NCBI GenBank assembly: GCA_017649485.1 | Contig: JAGCGS010000048.1 | Span: 40,462-104,461 of the forward strand | Source: Bacteroidaceae bacterium | GTDB taxonomy: Bacteria > Bacteroidota > Bacteroidia > Bacteroidales > Bacteroidaceae | Direction: 5' to 3' | DNA length: 64,000 bases | Shown here: positions 8,392 to 18,063 of the stretch, piece by piece | Numbering within the stretch: position 1 is the first letter of the stretch | How the letters are laid out: every line of letters begins with the position of its first letter | Made by a program: the position numbers and the translations under genes | The notes under the pieces: generated by a model | What the model was told of the DNA's origin: nothing | The model's input: the letters and a program-made list of their open reading frames with translations, nothing else | Databases searched by the model: none

Positions 8392-10055
8392 AAAGAATGA
8401 AAAGCTGGCATGCGGTAGCCCTTTTGGCACTTACGATCAGTGCCATTGCGCTATGGGGTTTTGAGAAAGGCGAGAGTCACGATTTCCAGATTACTAAGAA
8501 TCTGGACGTGTTCAACTCCATCGTCAGGGAGCTCGACATGTTTTACGTAGATACATTAGATGCCGACAAGACTATCCGCGAGGGCATCGATAACATGCTT
8601 TACTCATTAGATCCTTATACTCAGTATTATCCAGAGGATGACCGTGATGAACTTGAACAGATGCTACGTAATAAATATGGTGGCATTGGTTCGGTAATTA
8701 CATGGAACGATAAACTGAAACGATCTGTCATATCTGAACCATACGAGGGGATGCCTGCTGCCAAGGTGGGACTGAAGGTGGGCGATATTTTGATGGAACT
8801 GGATGGCGTGGATCTGTTAGGCAAGGACAACCAGCAGGTGAGTGAGATGCTGCGAGGTGATGCAGGTACATCATTCACTTTAAAGGTACAACGACCTGGC
8901 GAGGAGAAGCCGCTGACCTTTAATATTGTACGCCAATACATAGAACTGCCTTTGATTCCTTACTATACACAGATGGAGAACGGCATCGGCTACATCAACC
9001 TGAGTACATTCTCAGGCAACCCGTCAAAAGAGTTCAAGCGTGTGTTTCAGGAGTTGAAATCACAGGGAATGACCTCACTCGTTATCGATCTGCGAGATAA
9101 TGGAGGTGGCTTGTTGGATGAAGCCATTGAGATCGCCAATTTCTTCGTACCGAAGGGACAGACCTTGGTGACTACTCGTGGCAAGACGAAGCAGGCAAGC
9201 GAGACCTACAAGACATTGCGTGAACCACTTGACCTGAACATACCTATCGCCGTGTTAGTGAACAGTGGCACAGCATCTTCGTCAGAGATTTTAGCAGGTT
9301 CGCTGCAGGATCTCGACCGAGCTGTGATTGTGGGCACACGAACCTATGGCAAGGGATTGGTACAGACCACCCGTCCACTTCCCTACGGTGGTACGATGAA
9401 GGTCACTACCTCTAAATATTACATTCCCAGCGGACGTTGTGTGCAAGCAATTGACTATTCACATCGCAATACGGATGGTAGTGTGGGGCGCATTCCTGAC
9501 AGCCTGACAACCGTGTTCCATACAGCTGCAGGCAGAGAGGTGCGCGATGGAGGTGGTGTAACTCCCGATATCGTGGTAGAGCATTCTCAGATGCCTAATA
9601 TTTTGTATTATCTCTCTCGTGATAACCTGATTTTCGATTATGCCACAGACTATTGCATCAAGCACAAACATGTGGTACCGGCGCAGGATTTCAAGCTAAC
9701 CGACAAGGATTACGAAGAATTCAAGGAGAAGGTGAAAGCTGCTGATTTCAAGTATGACCAGCAGAGCGACAGGTTGCTGAGGGACCTCAAGACTATGGCA
9801 GAGTTCGAAGGCTACAAGCAGGAGGCAGAAGCAGAGTTTGCGGCATTGGAGAAGAAGTTGCAACACAACCTGGACCGTGACCTGGATTATTTCGCAAACG
9901 ACATCAAGCCGATGATTGCCATAGAAATCATGAAGCGTTTCTATTACCAGAAAGGTAGTATCATCGAGCAGCTGAAGGACGATCCCGATTTGGCAAAGGC
10001 TAAGGAAATACTGATAGATAACAGCAGTTATCGAACTATGTTGGGAGCACGGTAA
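8388..10055 (+). CDS. C-terminal processing protease, S41 family
   Basis: 555 residues. An N-terminal membrane anchor (residues 7-23) is followed by a helical region, a PDZ domain (about 90-175) and the S41 protease core. The Ser-Lys dyad is Ser297 (SGTASSSEI) and Lys322 (TYGKGLVQT), with the 25-residue spacing seen in Tsp/CtpA. A charged C-terminal extension of about 120 residues follows, as in Bacteroidetes Prc homologues. It probably acts in the periplasm on the C-termini of envelope proteins. It is coupled to the kinase gene upstream and converges with miaB. Confidence 0.92.
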   Translation: MKRMKSWHAVALLALTISAIALWGFEKGESHDFQITKNLDVFNSIVRELDMFYVDTLDADKTIREGIDNMLYSLDPYTQYYPEDDRDELEQMLRNKYGGIGSVITWNDKLKRSVISEPYEGMPAAKVGLKVGDILMELDGVDLLGKDNQQVSEMLRGDAGTSFTLKVQRPGEEKPLTFNIVRQYIELPLIPYYTQMENGIGYINLSTFSGNPSKEFKRVFQELKSQGMTSLVIDLRDNGGGLLDEAIEIANFFVPKGQTLVTTRGKTKQASETYKTLREPLDLNIPIAVLVNSGTASSSEILAGSLQDLDRAVIVGTRTYGKGLVQTTRPLPYGGTMKVTTSKYYIPSGRCVQAIDYSHRNTDGSVGRIPDSLTTVFHTAAGREVRDGGGVTPDIVVEHSQMPNILYYLSRDNLIFDYATDYCIKHKHVVPAQDFKLTDKDYEEFKEKVKAADFKYDQQSDRLLRDLKTMAEFEGYKQEAEAEFAALEKKLQHNLDRDLDYFANDIKPMIAIEIMKRFYYQKGSIIEQLKDDPDLAKAKEILIDNSSYRTMLGAR

Positions 10056-10062
10056 TAAGACA

Positions 10063-11400
10063 TTACTTCACCTCTTCACCCAACAACGTGGCAGAGGTGG
10101 AGTTTGTTATCTTAACCATAACCACGTCGCCTATACGGTGAGAGCCTCTGTCGAACACCACCACACGGTTCTGCTCCGTACGTCCGAAAAGCTGTTCGCG
10201 AGAGCGTTTGGAAACACCCTCCACCAACACCTCGTAGGTCTTGCCAACAGCGCGGGCATTAGCCTCAGCTGACAGACGATTCTGCAAGGCGATAATTTCA
10301 TTCAGGCGACGAATCTTAACCTCCTCAGCAATGTCATCCGGTAAGTGCTTCGAAGCATAAGTACCCTCACGCTCAGAATACTTGAACATGAAAGCTGCAT
10401 CGTAGGCACATTCCTCCATCAGTGAGAGAGAAAGCTGGTGATCATCCTCCGTTTCGGAATGGAAGCCACAAAAGATGTCGGTTGACAAGCCACAGTCAGG
10501 AATGATGCGACGGATAGCGTCCACACGTTCCATATACCACTTACGGTCGTAATGACGATTCATCAGCTTCAAGATGCGGTCGCTGCCACTCTGCACGGGC
10601 AAATGGATGTGCTTGCACACATTGGGTACCTCAGCAATCACTTGCAATGTCTCGTCACTCATATCTTTCGGATGCGATGTGGTGAACCTCACCCTCATGG
10701 TTGGGAATGCCTCTCCCACCTGACGCAACAACATCGGGAAGGTCACAATGCCGCTGGCACCTTCAAAACGGTAAGAATTAACGTTCTGTCCCAGCAGTGT
10801 TACTTCCTTATAGCCCTTTGTCTGCAAATCTGCCACCTCATTGAGTATGCTCTCCACATCACGGCTACGCTCACGCCCCCTGGTATATGGTACGATACAA
10901 TAGGTGCAGAAATTGTTGCATCCACGCATAATAGACACAAAGCCAGAGATATGGTTACCACAGATTCGTGAAGGAATGATATCGCGATAGGTTTCCGTTT
11001 TCGACAATTCCACATTCATCGCCTTATGTCCTGCTTCCACAGAGGCAATGAGTTCAGGCAGGCTCAGATAAGCATCAGGCCCCACCACCAAGTCGGCATG
11101 ATGATGGTCAATCAAATCTTGTTGCACATGCTCCGCCATGCAACCCATCACGCCAATGATGAGCGGATGCCGCTTGCGCATGCCGTGTAAGGCTTCCAAA
11201 CGATTAAAAATCTTCTGTTCGGCATTATCTCGCACTGAGCATGTGTTCAGAAACACAGCATCGGCCTCATCCAGTTGTTCTGTCACCTCATAGCCTGCCA
11301 TCTGCATAACAGAGGCAATAACCTCACTGTCAGCCACATTCATCTGGCATCCGTAGGTTTCGATAAACAGTTTCTTCATGTCTGTAGTGGCTTTCTCCAT
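10063..11400 (-). CDS. miaB: tRNA-2-methylthio-N6-dimethylallyladenosine synthase
   Basis: Methylthiolates i6A37 in tRNAs reading UNN codons. 445 residues with the methylthiotransferase order: an N-terminal UPF0004 domain with Cys18, Cys54 and Cys87 for the auxiliary cluster, a radical SAM domain with Cys161, Cys165 and Cys168, and a C-terminal TRAM domain. A second start at Met8 (11379) would give the more usual MKKLFIETYGCQM beginning. It has its own promoter at 11425-11455. Confidence 0.95.
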   Translation of the reverse strand: MEKATTDMKKLFIETYGCQMNVADSEVIASVMQMAGYEVTEQLDEADAVFLNTCSVRDNAEQKIFNRLEALHGMRKRHPLIIGVMGCMAEHVQQDLIDHHHADLVVGPDAYLSLPELIASVEAGHKAMNVELSKTETYRDIIPSRICGNHISGFVSIMRGCNNFCTYCIVPYTRGRERSRDVESILNEVADLQTKGYKEVTLLGQNVNSYRFEGASGIVTFPMLLRQVGEAFPTMRVRFTTSHPKDMSDETLQVIAEVPNVCKHIHLPVQSGSDRILKLMNRHYDRKWYMERVDAIRRIIPDCGLSTDIFCGFHSETEDDHQLSLSLMEECAYDAAFMFKYSEREGTYASKHLPDDIAEEVKIRRLNEIIALQNRLSAEANARAVGKTYEVLVEGVSKRSREQLFGRTEQNRVVVFDRGSHRIGDVVMVKITNSTSATLLGEEVK

Positions 11401-11424
11401 ATCGTCTTTCGTTTAAATAGCGTG

Positions 11425-11455
11425 CAAAGATAATTATTAAATATCACATATGCAA
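11425..11455 (-). promoter_or_regulatory. miaB promoter
   Basis: On the minus strand TTG at 11455-11453 and TATCTTTG at 11432-11425 are separated by 20 bases, a full Bacteroidetes -33/-7 match. Confidence 0.75.
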
Positions 11456-11471
11456 GCAACTTTCATTTCGC

Positions 11472-11513
11472 AATAAAAAGTGTGCGCGTTACACGAAAAA
11501 GGCACTTTTTATT
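11472..11513. repeat. Inverted repeat upstream of miaB
   Basis: AATAAAAAGTG at 11472-11482 is perfectly complementary to 11503-11513, with an inner GTGT/ACAC pair. A weaker hairpin followed by TTTTTT is at about 11649-11676. The rest of 11401-11739 shows no gene. Either hairpin could be a regulatory leader or a terminator. Confidence 0.5.
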
Positions 11514-11686
11514 AAAAAACTTTAATTATCCGAAGATATTAGGGGGCATTTCTTGCAAATATAAAGAAAAAAGAAGAAATTTGCAGTGTTCAAAAGAATA
11601 AAATTAGATTTTTTCATAGTTAAGGTTTAGGTTAAAAAAGGAAGAAGGGGAGTTGTGAAACTGCCCTTTTTTCGTGCCTGTATGTA

Positions 11687-11714
11687 TTGATGTCAAAAAA
11701 AAGTATTATCTTTG
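11687..11714 (+). promoter_or_regulatory. Promoter for the small membrane protein and CoA transferase
   Basis: TTG at 11687-11689 and TATCTTTG at 11707-11714, spacer 17 bases. The start codon at 11740 is 25 bases downstream. Confidence 0.65.
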
Positions 11715-11739
11715 CACAATAAATTAGTTATTTATTATC

Positions 11740-12126
11740 ATGGACGGATTTATTGACTTTATCATATTTGCGGCTTTCATAGGCCTCTGCATCTTCTTCG
11801 ACAAGTTTGGCAATGCGATGAAGAAGACTCAGAAACAGCCAGACACGGGGCCAGTAAGGATGGAGATACCAACCATGCAGCAACCCCATCAACAGCCGCA
11901 ACCACAGAGAACGGTCAGAAAGACGACCAAGGGAGCCGAGACGAAAAACTGGCACAACAGGGAAGACCTGAGCAAACGCAGAGAGTTCCAGAACGAAGGA
12001 ATACGTAGTACCGAGAATTTCATTCAACCCCTGGAGATCCAGCAACGATCAGAGTATGCTTTTGATTCAATCGACGATGTCCGCAAGGCCATCATCTGGT
12101 CGGAGATATTGAACAAAAAATATTAA
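11740..12126 (+). CDS. Small membrane-anchored hypothetical protein
   Basis: 128 residues. Residues 4-20 are a single hydrophobic anchor. A Gln/Pro-rich, charged linker (45-75) follows, and the C-terminus ends in DDVRKAIIWSEILNKKY. I do not recognise a named family, but this end pattern looks like the conserved part. It has a good promoter and is followed after 21 bases by the CoA transferase gene, so they may be cotranscribed. No function can be assigned. Confidence 0.75.
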   Translation: MDGFIDFIIFAAFIGLCIFFDKFGNAMKKTQKQPDTGPVRMEIPTMQQPHQQPQPQRTVRKTTKGAETKNWHNREDLSKRREFQNEGIRSTENFIQPLEIQQRSEYAFDSIDDVRKAIIWSEILNKKY

Positions 12127-12147
12127 AAACATAATAAGTAAAGATTT

Positions 12148-13653
12148 ATGGCTTTAAAGTACATTTCTGCCCTTGAGGCAGCTTCGCTCATCAAGAATGG
12201 CGATCAAATCGGTCTTAGCGGTTTTACACCTGCAGGTGCAGCTAAGGCAACGACAAAGGAACTGGCTAAGATAGCTGTTGCAGAACATGCAGCGGGTCGT
12301 CCTTTCCAAGTAAGTGTGTTTACAGGTGCTTCTACTGGCCAGAGCACCGATGGCGACTTGGCTTTAGCTCAAGCACTGAAGTTCCGTGCCCCCTACACTA
12401 CCAACCCAGATTTCCGTAAGCATGTAAACATGAATGAAATCGCTTACAACGACCTGCATCTGAGTCACATGGCGCAGGAGCTTCGTTACGGTTTCTATGG
12501 CAAGCTGAACTGGGGTATCCTGGAAGTGTGCGACATTGAGGAGAAAGACGGTAAGATTCGCGCTTACCTCACTGCTGCCGGTGGCATCAGCCCTACAGTA
12601 GCTATGTTGGCAGAACATATCATCTTGGAGCTGAACGCATTCCACTCTAAGGGTGCCAAGCTGTTGCACGATGTTTACCAGCCTCTCGACCCACCTTACC
12701 GCAAGCCTATTCCTATCACGAAGGTGAGCGACCGCATCGGTACTCCTTATGTGGAGATCGACCCAGCCAAGCTGGTGGGAGTGGTAGAGTGCAACATCCC
12801 TGACGAGGCTCGTGGCTTCAAGGGTGAGGATCCTATCACCACTCAGATTGGTCACAACACCGCTGAGTTCCTGGTGAATGACATGAAGCGTGGCATCATC
12901 CCAAGCTCATTCCTGCCGTTGCAGAGTGGCGTGGGCACCACTGCCAACGCTATCCTTGGAGCTTTGGGTAAGGACCAGAATGTGCCTGACTTCAACATCT
13001 ACACTGAGGTATTGCAGGATTCAGTGGTTGCCATGATGCTGGAAGGCCGCGTGAAGGATGCTTCTGCATGTTCACTGACGGTAACCAACGATTGCCTGAT
13101 GCAGGTATATGACAACATCGACTACTTCAAAGATCACCTCACACTGCGTCAGAGCGAGATTTCCAACTCTCCAGAGGTTATCCGTCGCTTAGGCGTCATC
13201 GCCATTAACACGGCTATCGAGGTGGATATCTACGGCAACGCCAACTCTACCCAGGTTAGCGGTACAAAGATGATGAACGGAATCGGTGGCTCAGGCGACT
13301 TCGAGCGCAATGCTTATATCAGTATCTTCACTTGTCCGTCAACTGCCAAGGGTGGCTTCATCAGCTCAATCGTGCCTTTCGTGAGCCATCAGGATCACTC
13401 AGAGCATGATGTGAATGTGATTGTTACAGAGCAGGGCGTAGCCGACCTCCGTGGCAAGTCTCCATTGGAACGTGCTAAGTGCATCATCGAGAACTGCGCT
13501 CATCCTGACTACAAGCAGCTGTTGTGGGACTACCTGAAGATTGCTAAGGGTGGCCAGACTCACCACTACCTGCCCGCAGCATTTGCATTCCACGACACAC
13601 TGGCTCGCAAGGGCGACATGCATCTGACTGATTTCTCAGAGTATATAAAATAA
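12148..13653 (+). CDS. Acetyl-CoA hydrolase/transferase, succinate CoA-transferase type
   Basis: 501-residue class I CoA transferase of the Cat1/AarC type, exchanging CoA between succinyl-CoA or propionyl-CoA and acetate or succinate in fermentative metabolism. The likely catalytic glutamate is Glu287 in YTEVLQDSV. The glycine-rich GIGGSGDF and TEQGVADLRG segments that bind CoA follow. Full length for the family. In Bacteroidales this step would serve propionate/succinate formation, but the donor cannot be fixed from sequence alone. A clear terminator follows. Confidence 0.92.
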   Translation: MALKYISALEAASLIKNGDQIGLSGFTPAGAAKATTKELAKIAVAEHAAGRPFQVSVFTGASTGQSTDGDLALAQALKFRAPYTTNPDFRKHVNMNEIAYNDLHLSHMAQELRYGFYGKLNWGILEVCDIEEKDGKIRAYLTAAGGISPTVAMLAEHIILELNAFHSKGAKLLHDVYQPLDPPYRKPIPITKVSDRIGTPYVEIDPAKLVGVVECNIPDEARGFKGEDPITTQIGHNTAEFLVNDMKRGIIPSSFLPLQSGVGTTANAILGALGKDQNVPDFNIYTEVLQDSVVAMMLEGRVKDASACSLTVTNDCLMQVYDNIDYFKDHLTLRQSEISNSPEVIRRLGVIAINTAIEVDIYGNANSTQVSGTKMMNGIGGSGDFERNAYISIFTCPSTAKGGFISSIVPFVSHQDHSEHDVNVIVTEQGVADLRGKSPLERAKCIIENCAHPDYKQLLWDYLKIAKGGQTHHYLPAAFAFHDTLARKGDMHLTDFSEYIK

Positions 13654-13672
13654 GGGTTTTTGTTTAGATACT

Positions 13673-13713
13673 AAGAACACCGCCAAGTTGAATGTCACTT
13701 GTGCGGTGTTCTT
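13673..13713 (+). terminator. Terminator after the CoA transferase
   Basis: AAGAACACCGC (13673-13683) pairs with GCGGTGTTCTT (13703-13713) with further inner pairing, followed by TATTTAG. The run of T is short. Confidence 0.75.
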
Positions 13714-13791
13714 TATTTAGAGGTTTATTAATCCTATAATACAGGAAGAAACAAGTAAATTTTGCAGAAGTTACGTTGTAGCATTGGTAAG

Positions 13792-15759
13792 TCAGCTATT
13801 CTTCTTCTTGCCTTTCTTTGCCCATCCTCCTTCATCGAAGTTGGGAGCATCACCCTTTAAGTCGTTATCCTGCATGAAGAACTGCATCCAGTCATCCTTG
13901 CGTCCACGAGGCTTGGTGTAGCCACGTTCTTCTCGGCTGGGTTTATTCTTGGGTGCCTTCTCCTTTTTGGCAGCTTTCTTGGCAGCCTTGATTTCCTTCA
14001 ACTGCTTCACCACCTCCTTATCCTTTTCACGAGCTGAACGTTTACTCTCTCGGGTTGGTTTCTCTGCACCTCTCGATTTGTCTCTTTCTCGTCTGTCCGA
14101 CCTCCTGGGTTTCTCCTCTCCCTCACCAGGGTTAGAGAACTCCACTGTGATGCCCCTATTCTTGTAATTCTGACCATTTAGGAATCTCACCACTCGGTCA
14201 GCATCGTTTTCCCTCACTTCAAAGAAAGAGAAATTCTGCATCACATCAATACGGCCAATCTCCACCTTACCATGAATATGCTCGTTTATAAAGCTCATCA
14301 GAGCCTTAGGATTCAAATGGTCAGTACGTCCCAAGTTGATGAACAGTCGGCTGAAACCCTCCTCGGCTACGCGTCCACGATCACGCTTGCCACCCTTACC
14401 TTCCTTCTTCTCCTTTGAACGCTCGCGACCATTGTCTATTTCAATCTCTGGACGGTTGCGGTAATAATCCAGGAAGCGGTTGAATGCGATGGAAACAACC
14501 CTTTTCAGCACATCCTCTTTGCTCAGCCAGTCGAGCTTGCGATAGACCTCAGGCATGAACTCGTTGATTTCTTCCTCGTTCACCTGTACTTTCTCCAAGT
14601 TGTCGATGGATTTCATCAGCTGTTTCTTACAAATCTGCTGACGGGTTGGCATCTCTCCTGGTTGGAACTCATGACCTATCACCTTCTCGATGTTGCGCAT
14701 CTTGCCTTTCTCACGCAGGTTGATGATGGCGATGGAAGTACCCGTCTTGCCGGCACGTCCTGTACGTCCGCTACGATGGGTGTAATATTCAATATCGTCA
14801 GGCAGACCATAGTTGATGACATGCGTCAAATCATCCACATCCAAACCACGGGCTGCCACATCCGTTGCCACCAACAGCTGCAAATGACGCAGGCGGAACT
14901 TCTGCATCACCAAGTCGCGGGCTGCCTGTGAGAGTTCACCGTGCAAGCTGTCGGCATTATAGCCGTCCTGCATCAGCTTGTCGGCAATCTCCTGAGTCTC
15001 CACACGGGTTCGGCAGAAAATGATGGCATAGATGTTTGGATGATAATCCACGATGCGCTTCAAAGTTTCATACTTATCTTTCGCATGTACGCAATAGTAA
15101 ACATGGTTCACATTATGCGTACTTTCATTCTTGCGACCGATAGTAATCTCTTTCGCATCATGCAGGTAGTTTTTCGCTATCTTCTCTATCTCCTTGTTCA
15201 TCGTAGCCGAGAACATCAGTGTGTTCCTGGTTTCAGGCACAGCTTCCAGGATTGCGTTCAGGTCTTCTGAGAAACCCATATCGAGCATCTCGTCAGCCTC
15301 ATCCATTACCACATTCTTAATAGCAGCCAGTGAAACCTTTTCGCGACGCATCAGGTCGAGCAGTCGTCCTGGGGTAGCCACTACAATGTGTACACCTTGT
15401 TTCAAAGCGCGTATCTGGCTTTCGATAGATGAGCCGCCATACACAGGCAGCACATGAACGCCTTCTACATACTTGGAGTAATCCTTCAAATCACCGGCTA
15501 TCTGCAGGCAGAGCTCACGGGTAGGACAAAGAATCAGCGACTGGGGAACACGCTGTTCCACATCCAGTTTCTGAATCACAGGCAGACCGAATGCTGCCGT
15601 CTTGCCTGTACCCGTCTGTGCCAACGCCACGACATCGGCGTCACCGCTCAGCAAATAAGGTATTACTTCCTCCTGTACAGGCATAGGGTTTACGAAACCC
15701 AGTTCATAAATGGCGCGGCAAATGTCTGCCGAAACGCCTAATTCTTCGAAAGTCTTCAT
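13792..15759 (-). CDS. DEAD-box RNA helicase with DbpA-like domain and basic tail
   Basis: 655 residues. The helicase core holds motif I GTGKT (50-54), DEAD (153-156), SAT and HRSGRTGRAG. After the core is a DbpA/RRM-like RNA-binding domain (about 450-530: GRVAEEGFSRLFINLGRTD...). A Lys/Arg-rich tail of about 110 residues ends in KKGKKKNS. It resembles CsdA/DeaD-type helicases used in ribosome assembly and cold adaptation. The gene is alone, with its own promoter at 15791-15821. Confidence 0.92.
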   Translation of the reverse strand: MKTFEELGVSADICRAIYELGFVNPMPVQEEVIPYLLSGDADVVALAQTGTGKTAAFGLPVIQKLDVEQRVPQSLILCPTRELCLQIAGDLKDYSKYVEGVHVLPVYGGSSIESQIRALKQGVHIVVATPGRLLDLMRREKVSLAAIKNVVMDEADEMLDMGFSEDLNAILEAVPETRNTLMFSATMNKEIEKIAKNYLHDAKEITIGRKNESTHNVNHVYYCVHAKDKYETLKRIVDYHPNIYAIIFCRTRVETQEIADKLMQDGYNADSLHGELSQAARDLVMQKFRLRHLQLLVATDVAARGLDVDDLTHVINYGLPDDIEYYTHRSGRTGRAGKTGTSIAIINLREKGKMRNIEKVIGHEFQPGEMPTRQQICKKQLMKSIDNLEKVQVNEEEINEFMPEVYRKLDWLSKEDVLKRVVSIAFNRFLDYYRNRPEIEIDNGRERSKEKKEGKGGKRDRGRVAEEGFSRLFINLGRTDHLNPKALMSFINEHIHGKVEIGRIDVMQNFSFFEVRENDADRVVRFLNGQNYKNRGITVEFSNPGEGEEKPRRSDRRERDKSRGAEKPTRESKRSAREKDKEVVKQLKEIKAAKKAAKKEKAPKNKPSREERGYTKPRGRKDDWMQFFMQDNDLKGDAPNFDEGGWAKKGKKKNS

Positions 15760-15790
15760 TAAAATTCTCTTAATCTTGATTTTAAGGCTG

Positions 15791-15821
15791 CAAAGGTAGT
15801 CATTTTTGAGTTAACTGCCAA
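15791..15821 (-). promoter_or_regulatory. Promoter of the DEAD-box helicase
   Basis: Minus-strand TTTG ending at 15819 and TACCTTTG at 15798-15791 with a 20-base spacer, an excellent Bacteroidetes promoter match. Confidence 0.75.
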
Positions 15822-15916
15822 ATTTTGACACCTCTATGCTAAATATATTAGCTTTTTCGAGTGATAGTATTAGTTTTTAATGGTAAAAATCGAGAGAAAT
15901 AACAGGAATGCCTCCT

Positions 15917-16080
15917 ATGGGTTGTCGGAGACCTTGCTATGGGTCGTCGCAATATCTGTTATGAGTTGTCGCAATATCTCCTATACCCCCATGGCAGATA
16001 TTGCGACGGGTGATAGCAGATACTGCGACAAGTGGTAGCAAGTTTTACCCTTTGTGATAGCAAACTTTATCCATACCATT
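15917..16080. repeat. 22-bp periodic array in two inverted halves
   Basis: Units start at 15917, 15939, 15961 and 15983 (ATGGGTTGTCGnnnnnnTnCT-like), exactly 22 bases apart. A second set starts at 15991, 16013, 16035 and 16057 (ATAGCAGATAnTGCGAC-like), also 22 bases apart. The second set is the reverse complement theme of the first: GTCGCAATATCT against AGATATTGCGAC. The array sits in the 477-base gap between the helicase and GH2 genes, which is otherwise empty apart from promoters. Confidence 0.8.
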
Positions 16081-16178
16081 GCGAGGTAAATTATATCAAT
16101 GTCAGATATAGTATGTCTAAGCCGATATACTTCCGTCTTGGTGTTTGCATGGCATTATTCGAAAAAAACTAAATATAT

Positions 16179-16210
16179 TTTGCATTTATACTTGCTTAAT
16201 TGTATTTTTG
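16179..16210 (+). promoter_or_regulatory. Promoter of the GH2-GH97 operon
   Basis: TTTG at 16179-16182, a 20-base spacer and TATTTTTG at 16203-16210; the ATG follows at 16237. Confidence 0.7.
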
Positions 16211-16236
16211 CAATAGAATAATAAACTTAAAACAAT

Positions 16237-18063
16237 ATGATGAAAAACAAAATTTGTGGAATAGTAGCAATGCTGCTGATTTCTGTTGCCGCATTGGCAC
16301 AAGGATGGAAGCCTGCAGGCGACAAGATTAAGACAAAATGGGCTGAGCAGATAAACCCAACGAATGTGTGGGCTGAATATCCTCGCCCCATTATGGAACG
16401 CCCCGACTGGAAGAACCTGAACGGACTGTGGAACTATGCCATCAAGCCGATGGGTGAAGCTATGCCTACAGCTTGGGACGGTCAGATACTGGTGCCTTTT
16501 GCTGTGGAGTCATCGCTCTCTGGCGTGGGCAAGCGCGTGAGTGATAAGGAAGAATTGTGGTATCAACGTACCTTTGATGTGCCTAAGAACTGGAGCGGCA
16601 AACGTGTTTTGCTTCACTTTGGTGCCGTTGACTGGAAGATGGACGCATGGATAAATGGCATGAATGTGGGCTCACATACCGGTGGTTATGTGCCTTTCTG
16701 CCTTGATGTGACAGATGCCTTAAAAGCATCGGGCAGCAACACCCTTACTATCCGCGTATGGGATCCAACCGACCAAAGTTTCCAGCCTCGTGGCAAACAA
16801 GTAAACAACCCAAGTGGCATTTGGTACACTCCTGTAACAGGTATCTGGCAGACGGTTTGGCTGGAGCCTGTGGCTGAGGCTCACATCGCCAATCTCAAGA
16901 CAACTCCTGACATTGATAAGCATCTGCTGCAAGTGGAAGTACAGACGGAAGGCCTTTCTGGCAAGGGCTATCAGGCTAAGGTGAGCGTTTATGACGGTTC
17001 TAAGTTAGTAGCCGAGGGGGCAGCTGTGAACAACCTGCCTGTGCAAGTACAAATGCCTGCCGATGCCAAGTTGTGGTCACCCGACTCTCCATTCCTCTAC
17101 ACTGTAAAGGTGAGTTTGCTGAAAAATGGCAACGTAGTAGATAAGGTGGATAGCTATGCGGCTATGCGCAAGATCTCTGCTGGCAAAGACAAGAACGGCA
17201 TTATGCGTTTGCAGCTCAACAACAAGCCTATCTTCATGTATGGTCCGTTGGATCAGGGCTGGTGGCCCGATGGTCTCTACACCGCCCCAAGCGATGAGGC
17301 ACTGAAGTACGATATCCAGAAGACCAAGGACTTTGGCTACAACATGATTCGCAAGCACATCAAGGTGGAGCCTGCTCGCTGGTACACCTACTGCGACCAG
17401 ATGGGTATCTTGTTGTGGCAGGATATGCCAAGTGGCGACAGGAATCCTCGTTGGCAAAACAAGGAGTACTTTAATGATACCGAACTGCATCGCAGTGCAG
17501 AGAGCGAAGCCAACTACCGTAAGGAGTGGAAGGAGATCATGGATGCCCTCTATAGCTATCCTTGCATTTCCGTATGGGTACCATTCAACGAGGCTTGGGG
17601 TCAGTTTAAGACTCAGGAGATTGTGGAGTGGACCAAGCAGTACGACCCGTCACGTTTAGTGAACCCTGCCAGTGGTGGTAACCACTATCCTGTGGGCGAC
17701 ATCCTCGACCTGCATAATTATCCGCAACCGGACATGTATCTATACGATGGTTCACGCGTGAATGTGCTCGGTGAATATGGTGGCATCGGACGCGTTATCA
17801 AGGAGAACATCTGGGAACCTGACCGCAACTGGGGCTATGTGCAGTTCAACACAGAGAAAGAGGTGACGGATGAGTATCTGAAGTATGCCCAGATGCTGAA
17901 GGATTACATCCCCAAAGGCTTCTCAGCGGCTGTCTATACCCAGACCACCGATGTGGAGATTGAGGTGAATGGTCTGATGACTTACGACCGCAAGGTGATT
18001 AAGCTCGATGAGGCTCAACTAAGACGAATGAACTCAAGTATATGTCACGCTTTAGATGAATGA
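16237..18063 (+). CDS. Glycoside hydrolase family 2 (beta-galactosidase/glucuronidase-like)
   Basis: 608 residues with a cleavable signal peptide (MMKNKICGIVAMLLISVAALAQ). The order is the GH2 sugar-binding jelly roll (about 45-205), an Ig-like domain (205-310) and a TIM barrel. The acid/base Glu452 lies in VPFNEAWG and the nucleophile is probably Glu513 in VLGEYGGIG. It is shorter than classical LacZ and lacks the C-terminal domains. The product is exported to periplasm or surface. The stop overlaps the GH97 start by four bases, pointing to joint breakdown of a galactose- or glucose-containing glycan. Confidence 0.88.
   Translation: MMKNKICGIVAMLLISVAALAQGWKPAGDKIKTKWAEQINPTNVWAEYPRPIMERPDWKNLNGLWNYAIKPMGEAMPTAWDGQILVPFAVESSLSGVGKRVSDKEELWYQRTFDVPKNWSGKRVLLHFGAVDWKMDAWINGMNVGSHTGGYVPFCLDVTDALKASGSNTLTIRVWDPTDQSFQPRGKQVNNPSGIWYTPVTGIWQTVWLEPVAEAHIANLKTTPDIDKHLLQVEVQTEGLSGKGYQAKVSVYDGSKLVAEGAAVNNLPVQVQMPADAKLWSPDSPFLYTVKVSLLKNGNVVDKVDSYAAMRKISAGKDKNGIMRLQLNNKPIFMYGPLDQGWWPDGLYTAPSDEALKYDIQKTKDFGYNMIRKHIKVEPARWYTYCDQMGILLWQDMPSGDRNPRWQNKEYFNDTELHRSAESEANYRKEWKEIMDALYSYPCISVWVPFNEAWGQFKTQEIVEWTKQYDPSRLVNPASGGNHYPVGDILDLHNYPQPDMYLYDGSRVNVLGEYGGIGRVIKENIWEPDRNWGYVQFNTEKEVTDEYLKYAQMLKDYIPKGFSAAVYTQTTDVEIEVNGLMTYDRKVIKLDEAQLRRMNSSICHALDE

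Noticed and set aside
15917-16080. Possible CRISPR array
   Set aside because: Units are contiguous and degenerate, without unique spacers, and no cas gene is present.
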